A stretch of 31,591 bases of DNA from a virus. The translations under genes and the position numbers were made by a program. Positions within the stretch are counted from its first letter, which is position 1; each line of letters begins with the position of its first letter. The notes beneath the pieces were generated by a model. The model was not told the origin of the DNA. It searched no databases and was given only the letters and a program-made list of their open reading frames with translations. This document shows, piece after piece, positions 9,601-18,449 of this stretch. The stretch covers positions 1 to 31,591 of the IMG/VR virus record IMGVR_UViG_3300017753_002195. One strand, written 5' to 3'.

Positions 9601-11631
9601 AGCAAATTCTTGAGTTATAGCGTTTATAACGTTTGACGCAACTTTAGGAGCGGTAATAGATCCAATAGTTACAAAGTTATTAGCAAAAAATTCTTTATTT
9701 ACACCGCTTAGTATACTTTTATTTTCTTTTAAAATAAATATATCAAGAAAGTTTTGACCTGTTAACGTACCAAGCTCTTCAAGTTGTTCAATAGTACCAC
9801 CTCTTAATAAGACTTTACCACCTTCTTTACCAACATTACCTAATAAATTTAAACTAAAATTAGGTATTTTACCGTAAACTTCTTTTTTAAACTTATTTCT
9901 ACCATACTTTAAACCATAATTACTAGCTTCTTGTAAAAACTTTAAAGGTAGTCTTTCAAAAGCAGAAGCAATAACACCTGAACCATATGCTGTAAAAGCT
10001 TTTTGAGCTAATGAATAACTACTCATTCTTTGTAAATCTTTTATTTGTTGATTTAAGTTTTTTGCTTCAAAACTTTCAGGATCCAAGTTTTTTAATTCTT
10101 CATTTAACTCTGGTAATATCTGCAACGCTGTTCTTTGTCCAAGCTCTTTGTCTATAGCGTCACTACCAGTTTCAACACCACCAAAAGTACCTAATGTAGT
10201 GTTCATAGCAAACCTATTGTATTTCAAGGTTTTTTTCTTTGCCTCTAAAGTAATTTTACTTTTATAAGCAGGTGACAATACTAGCGACTTAGTTTTACTA
10301 GCGGCTTTAGCAAGTATAGATCTACCAACAAGAGCAGTTCCCGCGCCTAAAGTACCTATTAATATTGAAGGACTGTTATTAACAGCGGCTTCCGCAATCC
10401 AATCACCATAACCTATATTATTACTACCAATATCATCTAAAGTTATAGGAGCTGGTAAATTAACTTCTCTTCTTTTAGCTAACATCTGGTTATAATCAGT
10501 AGCATGGTTTAACGCGTAGCTACCAACCATATCAACCATTTTATCAACTTGACCCTCAGTTAATTCATCTATATAATCTAATCCTCTACTTATTATTTGA
10601 CCAGGTATACTACCGCCACCAGTTTTTCTAGCAAGTTTTGTTAAAACTTTACTTGTTAAACCAACAAGTTCAGCACCTGATCCTAAAAAAAACTCTTCAA
10701 AAACTTGAGATGCTCTAGCGCTTAAGCTATAATCTTTACCTAATGCTTTTGATATTATAGCAGCGTCATTTAACTGGCTATTTTTATTTTTAATATTTTT
10801 AAGCATAAAGTCTAAAGACTCGCTTTGTAGTTTTATATCATCAAATCTAGCTGTTAAGTCTGGTTGGTTTTCAGATATAATTTGATTACGTTGGTTTATC
10901 AACTCGTTAAATTTTTCTATTCTTACAGGTGAATCAAGCTGAGGATCCATTTTAAAATCACCTTGAGATAATTTTTCTAACTCGCTATCTATATTATTTA
11001 TTTTATCAGAAAAAACTTTAACTTCATTCTTATATGTTAAGTAATTTTTATTATTTTCTTCAACAGACTTTTTATATAAATTACTTTGATCTTCAATAAA
11101 TTTATCGCCTTGATCAAAACTTTCAAAACCAGTCATATCACCAACGCTTATTCTATCTGCAACCTCTTTAGGTATATTTCTTCTTAATAGCTCAGCGTTT
11201 TTAGTTTTTTGCTCAAATTTATATTTTTCACCTAACGAATCAGTTTGATCATTTTTAACAAGTATACCATCTTCATTAAATAAAACATAGTCATCATACC
11301 TGTCTCTATAAAAACTTTTTAAATAATTATCGTATTCTTCATCTGACCTGTATTTTTTTACACCACTAGGTGTTAAAACGTTCTTATCGTCTACATTATT
11401 TAAATCAAAATACTCGTTAGCAACGCTAGAGTTTATTTTGTCATTATCTATTTTGTTAATATTAACAATATAATCTTTAGCTTCAATACTAGCTTTTACT
11501 TGTAGCTCTTGCTCTTTTTGCTCAGCAATTTCTTCTTGTTTAGCAAGGTATCTAGGATCTCTTTGAGGATCTTCTATACCTTCTTTTTGTAAAGATAAAA
11601 CAAGATCTCTTAACTCATTTCCGTTAGCCAT
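3637..11631 (-). CDS. Giant 2664-residue multidomain virion/polyvalent protein with HAD-type phosphatase domain
   Basis: The largest gene, 2664 codons, probably an internal virion protein ejected with the DNA. N-terminal residues 1-300 are charged and coiled-coil-like. Hydrophobic segments lie near 410-435 (ILIGTLGAGTALVG) and 2460-2485. Around 937-941, EELSH sits where a zincin would have HExxH, lacking the first His. Residues 1162-1173 (RFNPETNDDLGG) resemble a signature seen in large phage polyvalent proteins. A HAD-superfamily phosphatase fold spans about 1828-1990: FDFDDT with D1833/D1835, LTARPQ with T1911, and TDDVYKN with D1967/D1968. The final 600 residues resemble C-terminal domains of phage 'large polyvalent' proteins (SALLQTISAVNFVNFTDNN), and the tail is basic. 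No DxDxD polymerase motif was seen, so I do not call it a virion RNA polymerase. HAD call firm; virion location inferred from position and size. Confidence 0.78.
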   Translation of the reverse strand: MANGNELRDLVLSLQKEGIEDPQRDPRYLAKQEEIAEQKEQELQVKASIEAKDYIVNINKIDNDKINSSVANEYFDLNNVDDKNVLTPSGVKKYRSDEEYDNYLKSFYRDRYDDYVLFNEDGILVKNDQTDSLGEKYKFEQKTKNAELLRRNIPKEVADRISVGDMTGFESFDQGDKFIEDQSNLYKKSVEENNKNYLTYKNEVKVFSDKINNIDSELEKLSQGDFKMDPQLDSPVRIEKFNELINQRNQIISENQPDLTARFDDIKLQSESLDFMLKNIKNKNSQLNDAAIISKALGKDYSLSARASQVFEEFFLGSGAELVGLTSKVLTKLARKTGGGSIPGQIISRGLDYIDELTEGQVDKMVDMVGSYALNHATDYNQMLAKRREVNLPAPITLDDIGSNNIGYGDWIAEAAVNNSPSILIGTLGAGTALVGRSILAKAASKTKSLVLSPAYKSKITLEAKKKTLKYNRFAMNTTLGTFGGVETGSDAIDKELGQRTALQILPELNEELKNLDPESFEAKNLNQQIKDLQRMSSYSLAQKAFTAYGSGVIASAFERLPLKFLQEASNYGLKYGRNKFKKEVYGKIPNFSLNLLGNVGKEGGKVLLRGGTIEQLEELGTLTGQNFLDIFILKENKSILSGVNKEFFANNFVTIGSITAPKVASNVINAITQEFATRDEVLNNRKLRLELDNIRVDIKNSEGQELLDKRKRKNEILQELALANATSIQKLNSMTGDQIEEAADIKREMRQLKNLAGRIADAGKTGASADTEVEKIQKDYEFLQEKLETLLSSKKIKNRKKIDNILKEHASSLGFELKSGPNAAYHLGLYDFYKDAARIMLPENGEYIEYTEGELIEIKPGSNVGFNLTNFEAIENKLIEKGIDQATIDAVKVNFSEGANAAQAGNNIIINEKALIKNILEGARGDAKYAAIAPLEELSHIRNRAYGLVDKDGQMTEKSKKAVEEAVKVLNEKKELNKIKEDDYNALIRRLNAYEGDSEEILEQIKNAVVLGLLDISDIETMYGFQDFVRGFVGDVFGEYSWMFDLSDSNDVLRFAKNFKRQVEKQQVIASAPEEQEEVKLSKPVGDQIKALVPQGTTKQEYDSQVIGDVYNDLVVGTTLNGLIRGQLNKFGVTGDNVFGKPINNFVEDVKQQLFERSLTRFNPETNDDLGGFVVSELQQFRIGDVVNRYRREQAGSLDVQVGETGSIRTPIADEADLDIETTEAPRSELKQGLRVDGEQFVDQKIEDEIEANTIEIVEGVTPETNDKDFKTFVKDAAQQKSFKSVKNKLKNFDKFLEDNINVLFGGKNLPIATLVAMERRTPAADRIFTDEPTRLTTQAQIDKAIDEGDFYVENEKQGPSKYPRKKPTIEQVKKFFFDVGASTKGTRKDGLVNAISFSLFRDIVPSVMNRANIVEEDVAKVSEKLIVDPRAKFSKAVRDIINIRSLFELETNGIDKLLDLYGQNSTFNIKSDTGRAEFIEFVKSDLLPLMPKEFWFNYDKDGNVTSSVFTYTNKNYGLSMSKDNEAESYNKFKDEIFTIGKDFTNFGKPIQGVDWTLTKNYTTIFGKKGNFVDKIQQGIKNGDIDKWNNNVAVIHKEMWSRFNDVISKNKDGVISGGIGTYLKLVANDPQAWHRLGAQIAGYSSKITSREGGKNENIEFEHAMPATAAYLYLMDSALSDSNFNTSYDLIIKNYKLIVLDKAMDDKLKSARTKKGYSLQRRMPDDWSVIEGNWWQRYFNDIVYAQKGGIDPNSIISLDGKTFAETFNVDAAGRSTNKNIETNKEKAFNKNPKSKFSKAINNDGLLNDLNNYDKALNNARNLNAPVKGISIFDFDDTLATSKSKVIVTVDGKTKKITPSEFAKQHSKLEEQGVEFDFSEFNKVVDGKPGPLAAKLKKAIDKFGNKDVFVLTARPQASAQAIFDFLKGIGLEVPLQNITGLEDGTPQAKANWVIGKAGEGYNDFYFTDDVYKNVKAVQEALEVVDVKSKTRLAYSDRVKKLDRDFNDIIEAKTGIAAEKEYGKTKAEVVGANKGKFTFFIPPSAEDFVGLLYNTLSKGRLGDSQMAWYKKNLLDPYASAMSAISRERITLMEDYKALKKQLGVVPKDLNKKIPGDIYTNEQAVRVYIWNKQGMTIPGLSKADLKELTDYIDNKPELKVFGDQLIAINKDDGYAAPTSGWLAGTTTTDIMRGLGTTKRAKHLQQWQQNVDIIFSEKNLNKLEAANGKPYRVALEGILQRMKTGRNRSFTGDSVTGKVTDWLTNSIGTIMFFNTRSALLQTISAVNFVNFTDNNIFKAGKAYANQKQFWKDFMSLMNSEFLVDRRRGLRINVNEADIANMANESGARGVVAKMLEIGFLPTQIADSFAIASGGATFYRNRINTYKKQGLSDQQAQEKAFNDFREIAEESQQSSRPDRISQQQAGPLGRIILAFANTPMQYARLIKKAVSDLKNRRGDVKTNISKIIYYGFVQNLIFNALQQAIFAIGFGNIEDEEDEKEKYLNTANGMLDSLLRGIGIAGAFTSVGKNIIVRVIKESQKKNPKYEKISFDLARISPPISSKLSRLNQAGRAFQWQKEEMREKGFAIDNPALMAGANVISAATNVPVDRLVRKANNVNTAVSQDLELWERFALLGGWQAWELGIDDEPKKSGGRKKLKRTIRKRKRIN

Positions 11632-11632
11632 A

Positions 11633-13282
11633 TTATTTATTTAATTCTTTCAATAAAGAGTCTCTATTTTTAGCATTTGATTGACCTTTAAGCAATGGTA
11701 AGCTTAAATAATTAGTATGCTCTAAAAGATCTTCTACGCTTCTTAAATCATATGTTTTACTTTTCTTTATAGGTTCACCAGCATCATCTTCATATTTTTC
11801 AAAGTCCGCGTCTATATATTCTATATTCAAACTACCAGCGCTTCCTGTGACATTTGTTATAACTCCTTCTTTAAATCCAGGTATTTTTATTGACTTGTCA
11901 ATTAATCTTTTTCTATCCTCACCTAACACACCTTCTGTGAAGTAAGATTTTATTTCACTAGCTAATTTAGTAGTGTCTTCTAGTGTAAATGAAGCTTCAT
12001 CTTCAGGTTTTTGCTCAGTTCTTGCAACTTCAAAAAAGCTAGCGTTTTCTATAGTTTTAGCAACAGCTCTTCCTCTTGAATCATCTCTATCATCAAGAGT
12101 ATAGTAATCACTACCGTTACTTAACTTAAAATTCTCGTTTAAATAGTCTTTAACTATAGCTTCAGAATATTGTTTTTGTAATAAACTATAACCAGGTGTT
12201 TTAGGGTCTGATTCTGTAATTAGTCTTCTATACTTTAAAACGTTAAATTTATCTTCACTTTCATCTGTAGGTAAAGAAAAATTACCACTGTTTATTTGTT
12301 CAATTATTTGTCTTCTTGCAGATGGTAATTCGTTACTATTTTTTAAATCAAAAAACTCTGTATTTGAAAAAACATTAGATTTTCTTTCAAAGTTAGCTAA
12401 ATCACCTTTTTGATAATAAGATCTTTCATTAGTAACTTGAAAAGTTTTATTATTTTTATCTTGAAAAGTTTTACCTGTAAACTCAACAGGGTTAAAATTC
12501 ATGTTTTTAACAGAATCATAGCCTACCATTATATTACTAGACACATCATACATAGGCTTTAGCTTTGAATCTGTCCAATTTTTATCCGCAGCCTCTAAGT
12601 TTATGAACTCTTTAGTATTTACATCTCTAACGCCATGATATTCAACACCATTATAAGTTTCAACATGAGGTTCAAGAGTTCCATTATAAAAACCTTTATT
12701 CATGTCATTTATAGTAAAGTTACTTTCTTCTCTTGGATTTGCTCCTGGAAGCTTTAAACCACCAAGCTCATTAGTAGCTAGATAATCTATTTCACCAGGT
12801 TTGGTTACTTTGCTATAAATATAAGATAAATTAGAATCTTTTTGCCCAAACGCTTTATTAAAACCATTTAAATTGTTTGATAATTTTCGCTCTTCTACAC
12901 TACCAGGCAATGCGTTAACAGCTGCTTGTGCCATGTTAGGTAGACTGTATTCACCGCTACCTGCTTCCCATATTCTTAAAAAATTTTTACTAGATACTTC
13001 ATCTACAGAATAATTGATAATGTTACCTTGCTCGTCTTTTTCACTAAAAAAAGCATTTTGTTCAGTAGCATCTTCTTTGGCTAAAGTAATAGGATCTATT
13101 TTAATTATTTTTGGATCTTTTTTTGTTTTTTGCTCAGGTACTCTAAAAGTAGAAGCCATACCTCTACCAAAAGCAGTGTAATCTTCTATGCCTAGTCTAG
13201 GATTTGTGTAAGATCCACCTGTAGTTGTTCTAGCGCCGCTACCTAAATTAGCGCTTATTTGATTTGTTCTTCTCGATGCCAT
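11633..13282 (-). CDS. Putative internal virion protein, 549 residues
   Basis: I do not recognise a domain. The protein is hydrophilic and rich in Asn, Lys, Glu and Ser. It starts with a Gly/Thr/Arg-rich flexible stretch (SGARTTTGGSYTNPRLG), has no signal peptide or membrane segment, and no cysteine-based or catalytic motif stands out. It sits between the small Gln/Ala-rich internal protein and the giant gene, with one base between its stop and the next ATG, so it is almost certainly co-translated with them. By position it corresponds to the internal or cargo proteins that follow the tail genes in short-tailed phages. That assignment is inference from synteny only. Codon use matches the surrounding AT-rich genes. 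Confidence 0.7.
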   Translation of the reverse strand: MASRRTNQISANLGSGARTTTGGSYTNPRLGIEDYTAFGRGMASTFRVPEQKTKKDPKIIKIDPITLAKEDATEQNAFFSEKDEQGNIINYSVDEVSSKNFLRIWEAGSGEYSLPNMAQAAVNALPGSVEERKLSNNLNGFNKAFGQKDSNLSYIYSKVTKPGEIDYLATNELGGLKLPGANPREESNFTINDMNKGFYNGTLEPHVETYNGVEYHGVRDVNTKEFINLEAADKNWTDSKLKPMYDVSSNIMVGYDSVKNMNFNPVEFTGKTFQDKNNKTFQVTNERSYYQKGDLANFERKSNVFSNTEFFDLKNSNELPSARRQIIEQINSGNFSLPTDESEDKFNVLKYRRLITESDPKTPGYSLLQKQYSEAIVKDYLNENFKLSNGSDYYTLDDRDDSRGRAVAKTIENASFFEVARTEQKPEDEASFTLEDTTKLASEIKSYFTEGVLGEDRKRLIDKSIKIPGFKEGVITNVTGSAGSLNIEYIDADFEKYEDDAGEPIKKSKTYDLRSVEDLLEHTNYLSLPLLKGQSNAKNRDSLLKELNK

Positions 13283-13299
13283 TTTAAAATTTTTTTAAA

Positions 13300-14061
13300 T
13301 TAAAGGTTGCCCGAATAGCTAATTCTACGTTGCTCCTGTTGTCCAAAATTAGTTTGAAGATTTTTCATAAAACTACCCTCACCTGTGTTCGGGCCAATAA
13401 GACCACCTAAACCTATTGTTGCCGCGCTACCTACTGCTTGACCTATCATTTGTGAGCTTTGTGCTCCGTATGCTGCTGCTTGTTGACTGTAAGAGCTTTC
13501 TAAACTAGCTTGTCTATCTAACTGTTGCATTTCTCTAGCTTCTTGTGCTTGAAACTGTCTGACCTGAGCTTGTTGTCTCATTTGTGCGGCTTGTACTTCA
13601 CCCTGTGCTCTTAACTGTGCGTTTCTGGCCTCTTGTTGTTCTATTTGAGCTGAAACACCTCTTTTGCTTTGTGCAGCTGCTCTAGCAAGCGCAGTAGCTC
13701 CACCAGCACCCGCACCTGTAGCTCTTAGTGTATCTAGTGTACTAGCTAAAGATATATCAACTTGTTCAGCTTGTATTTCAGATGCTCTAGTTGCTACCTG
13801 TAAATTAGAGTAAGGATTTTCAAACTCTTGACCAAAAGTAGGTATATCTTGTCTATTAGCTTCTAATTCCATACGTTGTCCAGCGGCTGCTCTTTCTTGT
13901 CTAGCAGCTCTTCTTTTAGCAGCACCAGCAGATACACCGCCAAATATACCGGTAAGCGCGCTAACGCCTGCTGATATTAAAAGCCCAGTACTTACTGGTT
14001 CTGCAAAAGCTGGTATTGTTACAAAGAACAAACCTAAAAACAAATATAATTTTTCTTTCAT
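13300..14061 (-). CDS. Gln/Ala-rich internal (ejection-type) virion protein with signal-like N-terminus
   Basis: 253 residues. Residues 1-45 contain two hydrophobic stretches: a signal-like segment ending TIPAFAEPVS, then a Gly/Ala-rich segment (LLISAGVSALTGIFGGVSAG). Residues about 48-195 are an Ala/Gln/Arg-rich helical, coiled-coil-like region (EQQEARNAQLRAQGEVQAAQ), followed by a second Gly/Ala-rich hydrophobic patch (GQAVGSAATIGLGGLIG) near 207-223. Membrane-active tip plus long amphipathic helix is the general pattern of podovirus internal core/ejection proteins such as T7 gp14; homology is not claimed. It lies two bases after the stop of the muzzle/stabilisation gene and upstream of two larger probable cargo proteins. 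Whether the N-terminal segment is cleaved as a signal or used as a membrane insertion helix cannot be told from sequence. Confidence 0.72.
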   Translation of the reverse strand: MKEKLYLFLGLFFVTIPAFAEPVSTGLLISAGVSALTGIFGGVSAGAAKRRAARQERAAAGQRMELEANRQDIPTFGQEFENPYSNLQVATRASEIQAEQVDISLASTLDTLRATGAGAGGATALARAAAQSKRGVSAQIEQQEARNAQLRAQGEVQAAQMRQQAQVRQFQAQEAREMQQLDRQASLESSYSQQAAAYGAQSSQMIGQAVGSAATIGLGGLIGPNTGEGSFMKNLQTNFGQQEQRRISYSGNL

Positions 14062-14063
14062 AA

Positions 14064-17000
14064 TTATTGTGATGAATATACAGTTTCACTGTTTACAGCG
14101 TAAAGCTCACCTTTACTTACAGCTGAAGCTATTGCTTCATCTGGTTTCCAGTACTGCATTTTTACTTTATTAAAATATCCTTTTATTCCTGATAAATCAA
14201 CACCTACTATTTGATTTAAAGCAGTTGTTGTTGTGTTATTTCTTATATGACCGTAATACTTGTTTTCTTTATTTACAAAGTTAACAGGTATTGATAAAGA
14301 TGATACAGTTGTATCACTACTTAAAACAGGGTATGCAACATGCATGTCTGTTTGTGCTGAGGCCATTTTCCAACCTGTAGTACCTTCATACTCTACAGTG
14401 TGAAAGTTTTTAACAGTACTTGGCTGGTCATTAAATACAAATTCTATATTAGCTGGATCATTATATGTACTAGTATAAAACTTACATCTTTGAACAGTAT
14501 CGCTATAATGTTGGTATATATCTTGATTATTATAAGTATAAAACTCGTTACTTAAACTAAAACCAAATGTAGGTTTATAAGTGTAAAATGATACCCAACC
14601 TTTAGATGCTTCGTCATATGATAATGTAGCATAAGTGTCTTTAGTTGAAGATATAGAACCATCTGCAGAACCATATTCAAATAAATATGTTGAAGCTTCT
14701 GTTTCGTTTTGTAATGATACTACGTATTTATTTTTTTGCTCGTCATACATACCGTATATACGTTTTGTATTAGGTAGGTTATCTCTAAAAAAACTACGCA
14801 TACCAGCATCAGATATAGGCGTCAAACCATCTTGTGACAACCTCATTATAGTACCTCTGTTTCTATCAGCAAAGTATTTTCTACCGCCGTGCACCGCAAA
14901 GCTTTCAGGGTTTTTACATATACCGTATTTACCACCAAAAGATCCTATTTGACCTATAACTACTTTTGATGAAGTTGTTAATGGTTGTCCTTCAGCTGTA
15001 AATATAGCGTCTTTATCTATTAATGCTCTACTAACTTTATTTTCTTGAAATATAATCAAGTTTGTATCTTCAGCATATAACTTTTGTATGCTACCGTTTT
15101 GTATATCAACAGCTTTTGTTATGCTTTCACCAATAGAAAACTGATTTGTTTCGTTTACTTGTGTTTTAGCATTGAATATACCAGAGTGTATTAAAGCATT
15201 TGTTCTAACTCTTGAAGCGTAATTATCGTCAACAATGTGAGCTTTAACGCCATAATCTGTAGATATACCATTATACTCACCTTTTATCCTTGACTCTTCA
15301 ATATGAAAAATACCAGGCTTATTTACTGAAGATGTACCTCCACCTGCTAGTATAAATGTATTAAAGTATGAAACTTCTATTTGTTTTAAGCCAGGTATAT
15401 CAATTAAGTTACCAGAACCTGGATCAAAATCATTTAAATCTTTTATTAAACCACTGGTTGACGACTCGTAAAAAATATCTAAATTAGATTTAACTGGATC
15501 TGTTTCTAAAACAGTTAAACCAGTTGATACAGCTATGGGTTTTTCTTCTATGTTTTGTATAACTAAAGTTTGATTAGCTATAAAATCTAAATCATGAGAT
15601 AATTTAATTTTTTGAAAATACTTTATTTCACCATCAATAACTCTAGATTTTGTTTCTACAGACTCTATTAATATTGGATCATATAAACCCATCATTTGAT
15701 TACCACCATCTGTTGGAGTATAAATACCTAATTCTATTAATTTTTCTTTAGTTCCAGAAGGAAAAACTCTTCTATCACAGTGTATAGACATTCTAGTTCC
15801 AGCTTCATTAAATTCTATTTTTTCTACAATAGGTCTTCTGACTGTAGTTTCATCACCGTGTTCTACAGTAGTAGCGGTTGTAAAAATAAAACCAGTTGAT
15901 TCAAAATCTGAAACACTAGCAATACCAAAGTATCTAAATCTAGCAGCAGATTCTGGACTATCATCTTCATTAGAAGATCTATAATCAATAAATTGACCAA
16001 CAGCTGCTTTTGTCATGTTGCTAATAAAAGCAGAACCATCTTCTATAACAGTTTTACCTTCCCAGTCATCTTGTTCGTCATTATCTATTCTAATTTTTTG
16101 AACAAGTTTACCTAATCTAACAGGTTCAATAGTTCCACCACTTGATAACGCGGTGCTAAATCCAGCTTCTGATATTTGTTGCCCAACTCTAATAAAAGGA
16201 TTTATAACATTACCATCTCCAACTAGAACGTAAGAATTATCATCTTCGTTTGATTCAAAAATAGGAACAGTTATTTTATATAAAACCCTATTATTCTCAC
16301 TGTTATTTAGTGATTTAACCTGTGCTAGTAAAGGATTACGCTTTGCCATAACAAAATCATGAACACGATCTTTATCTCTATCACCTTGCGTTAGTATACC
16401 TTGTTCTCTAGCGGTACCAACAGTCATAACCTCTACAGGATCTTGGTCTTGACCCATTACAGATAAATTATCTCCTTCAACAGAAGATTTTACAACTTTA
16501 GGAAATAACTTAGTATCTGATCCGGCAACATTTTCTGTTACATCACCTACTTCTGTTACATCTCTAGGTACTTTATTTATATTATCACCATATAGACTTA
16601 TCCAAGAAAAACCTAAAACATCATCATGACTATTAGATTCATTATTCCAGTGATCAGCAGGGTGATTAGTATATACATTATAATACTCTTGCTCTTGTTG
16701 TTTTACAACTACTTTGTAAGAATACCAACCATAAGGGTTATAGTATTCATCATTTACATCTCCATTGTAAACCTCTTTAAAAGGTATAATTTTATTTTCG
16801 TTAAACTTTATAACAAGGGTTTGACCTACAGCCACTTGATGAATAGACCAGCTATAAAACTTATTACCAGTACCAGCTTCAGTGTATAATTCAGATAAAT
16901 CACTTGTTTTATAATCTACTTTTATAGTATCTATTTCTTCAGGAATAACTATATTAGGATCAAGATCTTGTTGGCTAGCTGTTGATAATACAACAGGTGA

Positions 17001-18446
17001 TTTTCTACCAAACTTATCAGCCAATATAATACCAACTTGATATTCTCTTGCTTGTTTTATAGAGTGATTTTTATAAACATTGTTATTGTTTTCTTTTCTT
17101 ACATAACCACTAGGAGTAAACATAGATCTATTATGTTCTATATCACCTTTACTACCTATTCTTATTACATAATTTAGACCTGTTTTACCGTTATCGTCTT
17201 TTGGCAAATCGTAGTTTTCTGTAAAATTACCGTATATAATTCTGTTACCAGATATTTCTTGAGCTTGCGCTCTTAGTGGTACTTGATCAAATACTCTTGT
17301 AATTTGTTTATCTTCTAATATTTTATAAGGTTGTTCTGATCTGTAAGTGTGCTTATAAACTTTTCTATAATAAACATCAGTGCCATTAGGTGATAAGCTA
17401 TAATTTTCAACGTTACTTGTAAAGTCTTGCAAAGTACCACCTCTTTCATCTACTACATCTATTTCTTTAATAACTTTTACAACATCTTGATCAGATTCTT
17501 TTATTAAAATTTCTATTTTAGATATACGTAGTTCGTTGTCCCAGTTTGCACCAGCATCTGTTTCTGCATCTTCACCAGGTAAAGGCACTCTAATTTCTAC
17601 TTTATTGTAATGGTTTTTCATTACATCTACTATAGTTTTAGAATAAACGTCTTGGTTATCTGTTTTTTCTCTGTCTGTAGTTAATACAGAGTCTATTAAA
17701 CCATCACTTAAAGGTTTAAAAACTATTTGCGTAAACGGTGCTATAGTAGTATATTCACCATCTTCATATTTATATCTATATGAAAATCTAACAAATTTAT
17801 CTTTTAAGTAATCAGACGTAACATCTTCGTCGCGTGTTAATGTAACACCATCAGCAGCGCCTGTTGAATCGTGTAATATTGGTGCTAAATAAGGAGCTAC
17901 TTTAGCTACGGATATTTGTTTTTCATTTACATAATACCTAGGGTCAGCTATTGCTTTTGTTACGTTTATTTTTCTTGGTTGATTATAATTGTCTGTCCAA
18001 AACAGCAAATCATCTATTAAGTTAACACCTGTAATTAAATGATCTTTGCTGAAGTTTAAAAAATGACCACTAACTAATAACTTAGCACTAGTTTCAGAGC
18101 CGTTTAAATCACCCATTATTATACCACAAGTATTAGTTGATTGCGCTCTAGACATATTTCTTATATCACCATCGTCACCAGTAAAATTTGTAACAAACCA
18201 AAAAGCTCTTTTATTTAAAGTATCTGCAAAGTAACCAATAGTTTCTATAGTAGAGTCTTCTCTTAAAAAAGCACTACTTAAAATCTTAGCGTTACCTTGT
18301 ATGTTTTCTACAGCGCCTACATCAGAGTTTTCTGATTGTGTAATTAATATATTTTGTGCTTCACGATATTCACCTTTTGGCACTAGCCTTTCATCAAGGT
18401 CTTTATTCATTTTACCTTTTAGAAAGCTATTTTGAATTTTAGGCAT
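14064..18446 (-). CDS. Tail stabilisation/muzzle-like protein, 1460 residues
   Basis: The N-terminus has a GKMNKDLDERLVPKGEYREA block (residues about 11-30), a signature I associate with the long 'stabilisation' (muzzle-like) tail proteins of crAss-like and related marine phages. Near residues 1160-1225, IGSFGGKYGICKNPESFAV, KYFADRNRGTIMRLS and DGLTPISDAGM form a second conserved block typical of the same family. The intervening 1100 residues are beta-rich, with many Asp/Asn/Gly turns. Such proteins form the distal part of the short tail below the ring proteins, and the gene lies directly after the two ring/adaptor genes (3-base gap upstream), which fits. No enzymatic or receptor-binding motif was seen. 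Family assignment rests on remembered motifs, not on a search. Confidence 0.82.
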   Translation of the reverse strand: MPKIQNSFLKGKMNKDLDERLVPKGEYREAQNILITQSENSDVGAVENIQGNAKILSSAFLREDSTIETIGYFADTLNKRAFWFVTNFTGDDGDIRNMSRAQSTNTCGIIMGDLNGSETSAKLLVSGHFLNFSKDHLITGVNLIDDLLFWTDNYNQPRKINVTKAIADPRYYVNEKQISVAKVAPYLAPILHDSTGAADGVTLTRDEDVTSDYLKDKFVRFSYRYKYEDGEYTTIAPFTQIVFKPLSDGLIDSVLTTDREKTDNQDVYSKTIVDVMKNHYNKVEIRVPLPGEDAETDAGANWDNELRISKIEILIKESDQDVVKVIKEIDVVDERGGTLQDFTSNVENYSLSPNGTDVYYRKVYKHTYRSEQPYKILEDKQITRVFDQVPLRAQAQEISGNRIIYGNFTENYDLPKDDNGKTGLNYVIRIGSKGDIEHNRSMFTPSGYVRKENNNNVYKNHSIKQAREYQVGIILADKFGRKSPVVLSTASQQDLDPNIVIPEEIDTIKVDYKTSDLSELYTEAGTGNKFYSWSIHQVAVGQTLVIKFNENKIIPFKEVYNGDVNDEYYNPYGWYSYKVVVKQQEQEYYNVYTNHPADHWNNESNSHDDVLGFSWISLYGDNINKVPRDVTEVGDVTENVAGSDTKLFPKVVKSSVEGDNLSVMGQDQDPVEVMTVGTAREQGILTQGDRDKDRVHDFVMAKRNPLLAQVKSLNNSENNRVLYKITVPIFESNEDDNSYVLVGDGNVINPFIRVGQQISEAGFSTALSSGGTIEPVRLGKLVQKIRIDNDEQDDWEGKTVIEDGSAFISNMTKAAVGQFIDYRSSNEDDSPESAARFRYFGIASVSDFESTGFIFTTATTVEHGDETTVRRPIVEKIEFNEAGTRMSIHCDRRVFPSGTKEKLIELGIYTPTDGGNQMMGLYDPILIESVETKSRVIDGEIKYFQKIKLSHDLDFIANQTLVIQNIEEKPIAVSTGLTVLETDPVKSNLDIFYESSTSGLIKDLNDFDPGSGNLIDIPGLKQIEVSYFNTFILAGGGTSSVNKPGIFHIEESRIKGEYNGISTDYGVKAHIVDDNYASRVRTNALIHSGIFNAKTQVNETNQFSIGESITKAVDIQNGSIQKLYAEDTNLIIFQENKVSRALIDKDAIFTAEGQPLTTSSKVVIGQIGSFGGKYGICKNPESFAVHGGRKYFADRNRGTIMRLSQDGLTPISDAGMRSFFRDNLPNTKRIYGMYDEQKNKYVVSLQNETEASTYLFEYGSADGSISSTKDTYATLSYDEASKGWVSFYTYKPTFGFSLSNEFYTYNNQDIYQHYSDTVQRCKFYTSTYNDPANIEFVFNDQPSTVKNFHTVEYEGTTGWKMASAQTDMHVAYPVLSSDTTVSSLSIPVNFVNKENKYYGHIRNNTTTTALNQIVGVDLSGIKGYFNKVKMQYWKPDEAIASAVSKGELYAVNSETVYSSQ

Positions 18447-18449
18447 ATA

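Noticed and set aside
3637-11631. Giant protein as a virion RNA polymerase
   Set aside because: No DxDxD or T7-like polymerase motifs were seen; the FDFDDT motif belongs with HAD-type TAR and DD motifs further on.
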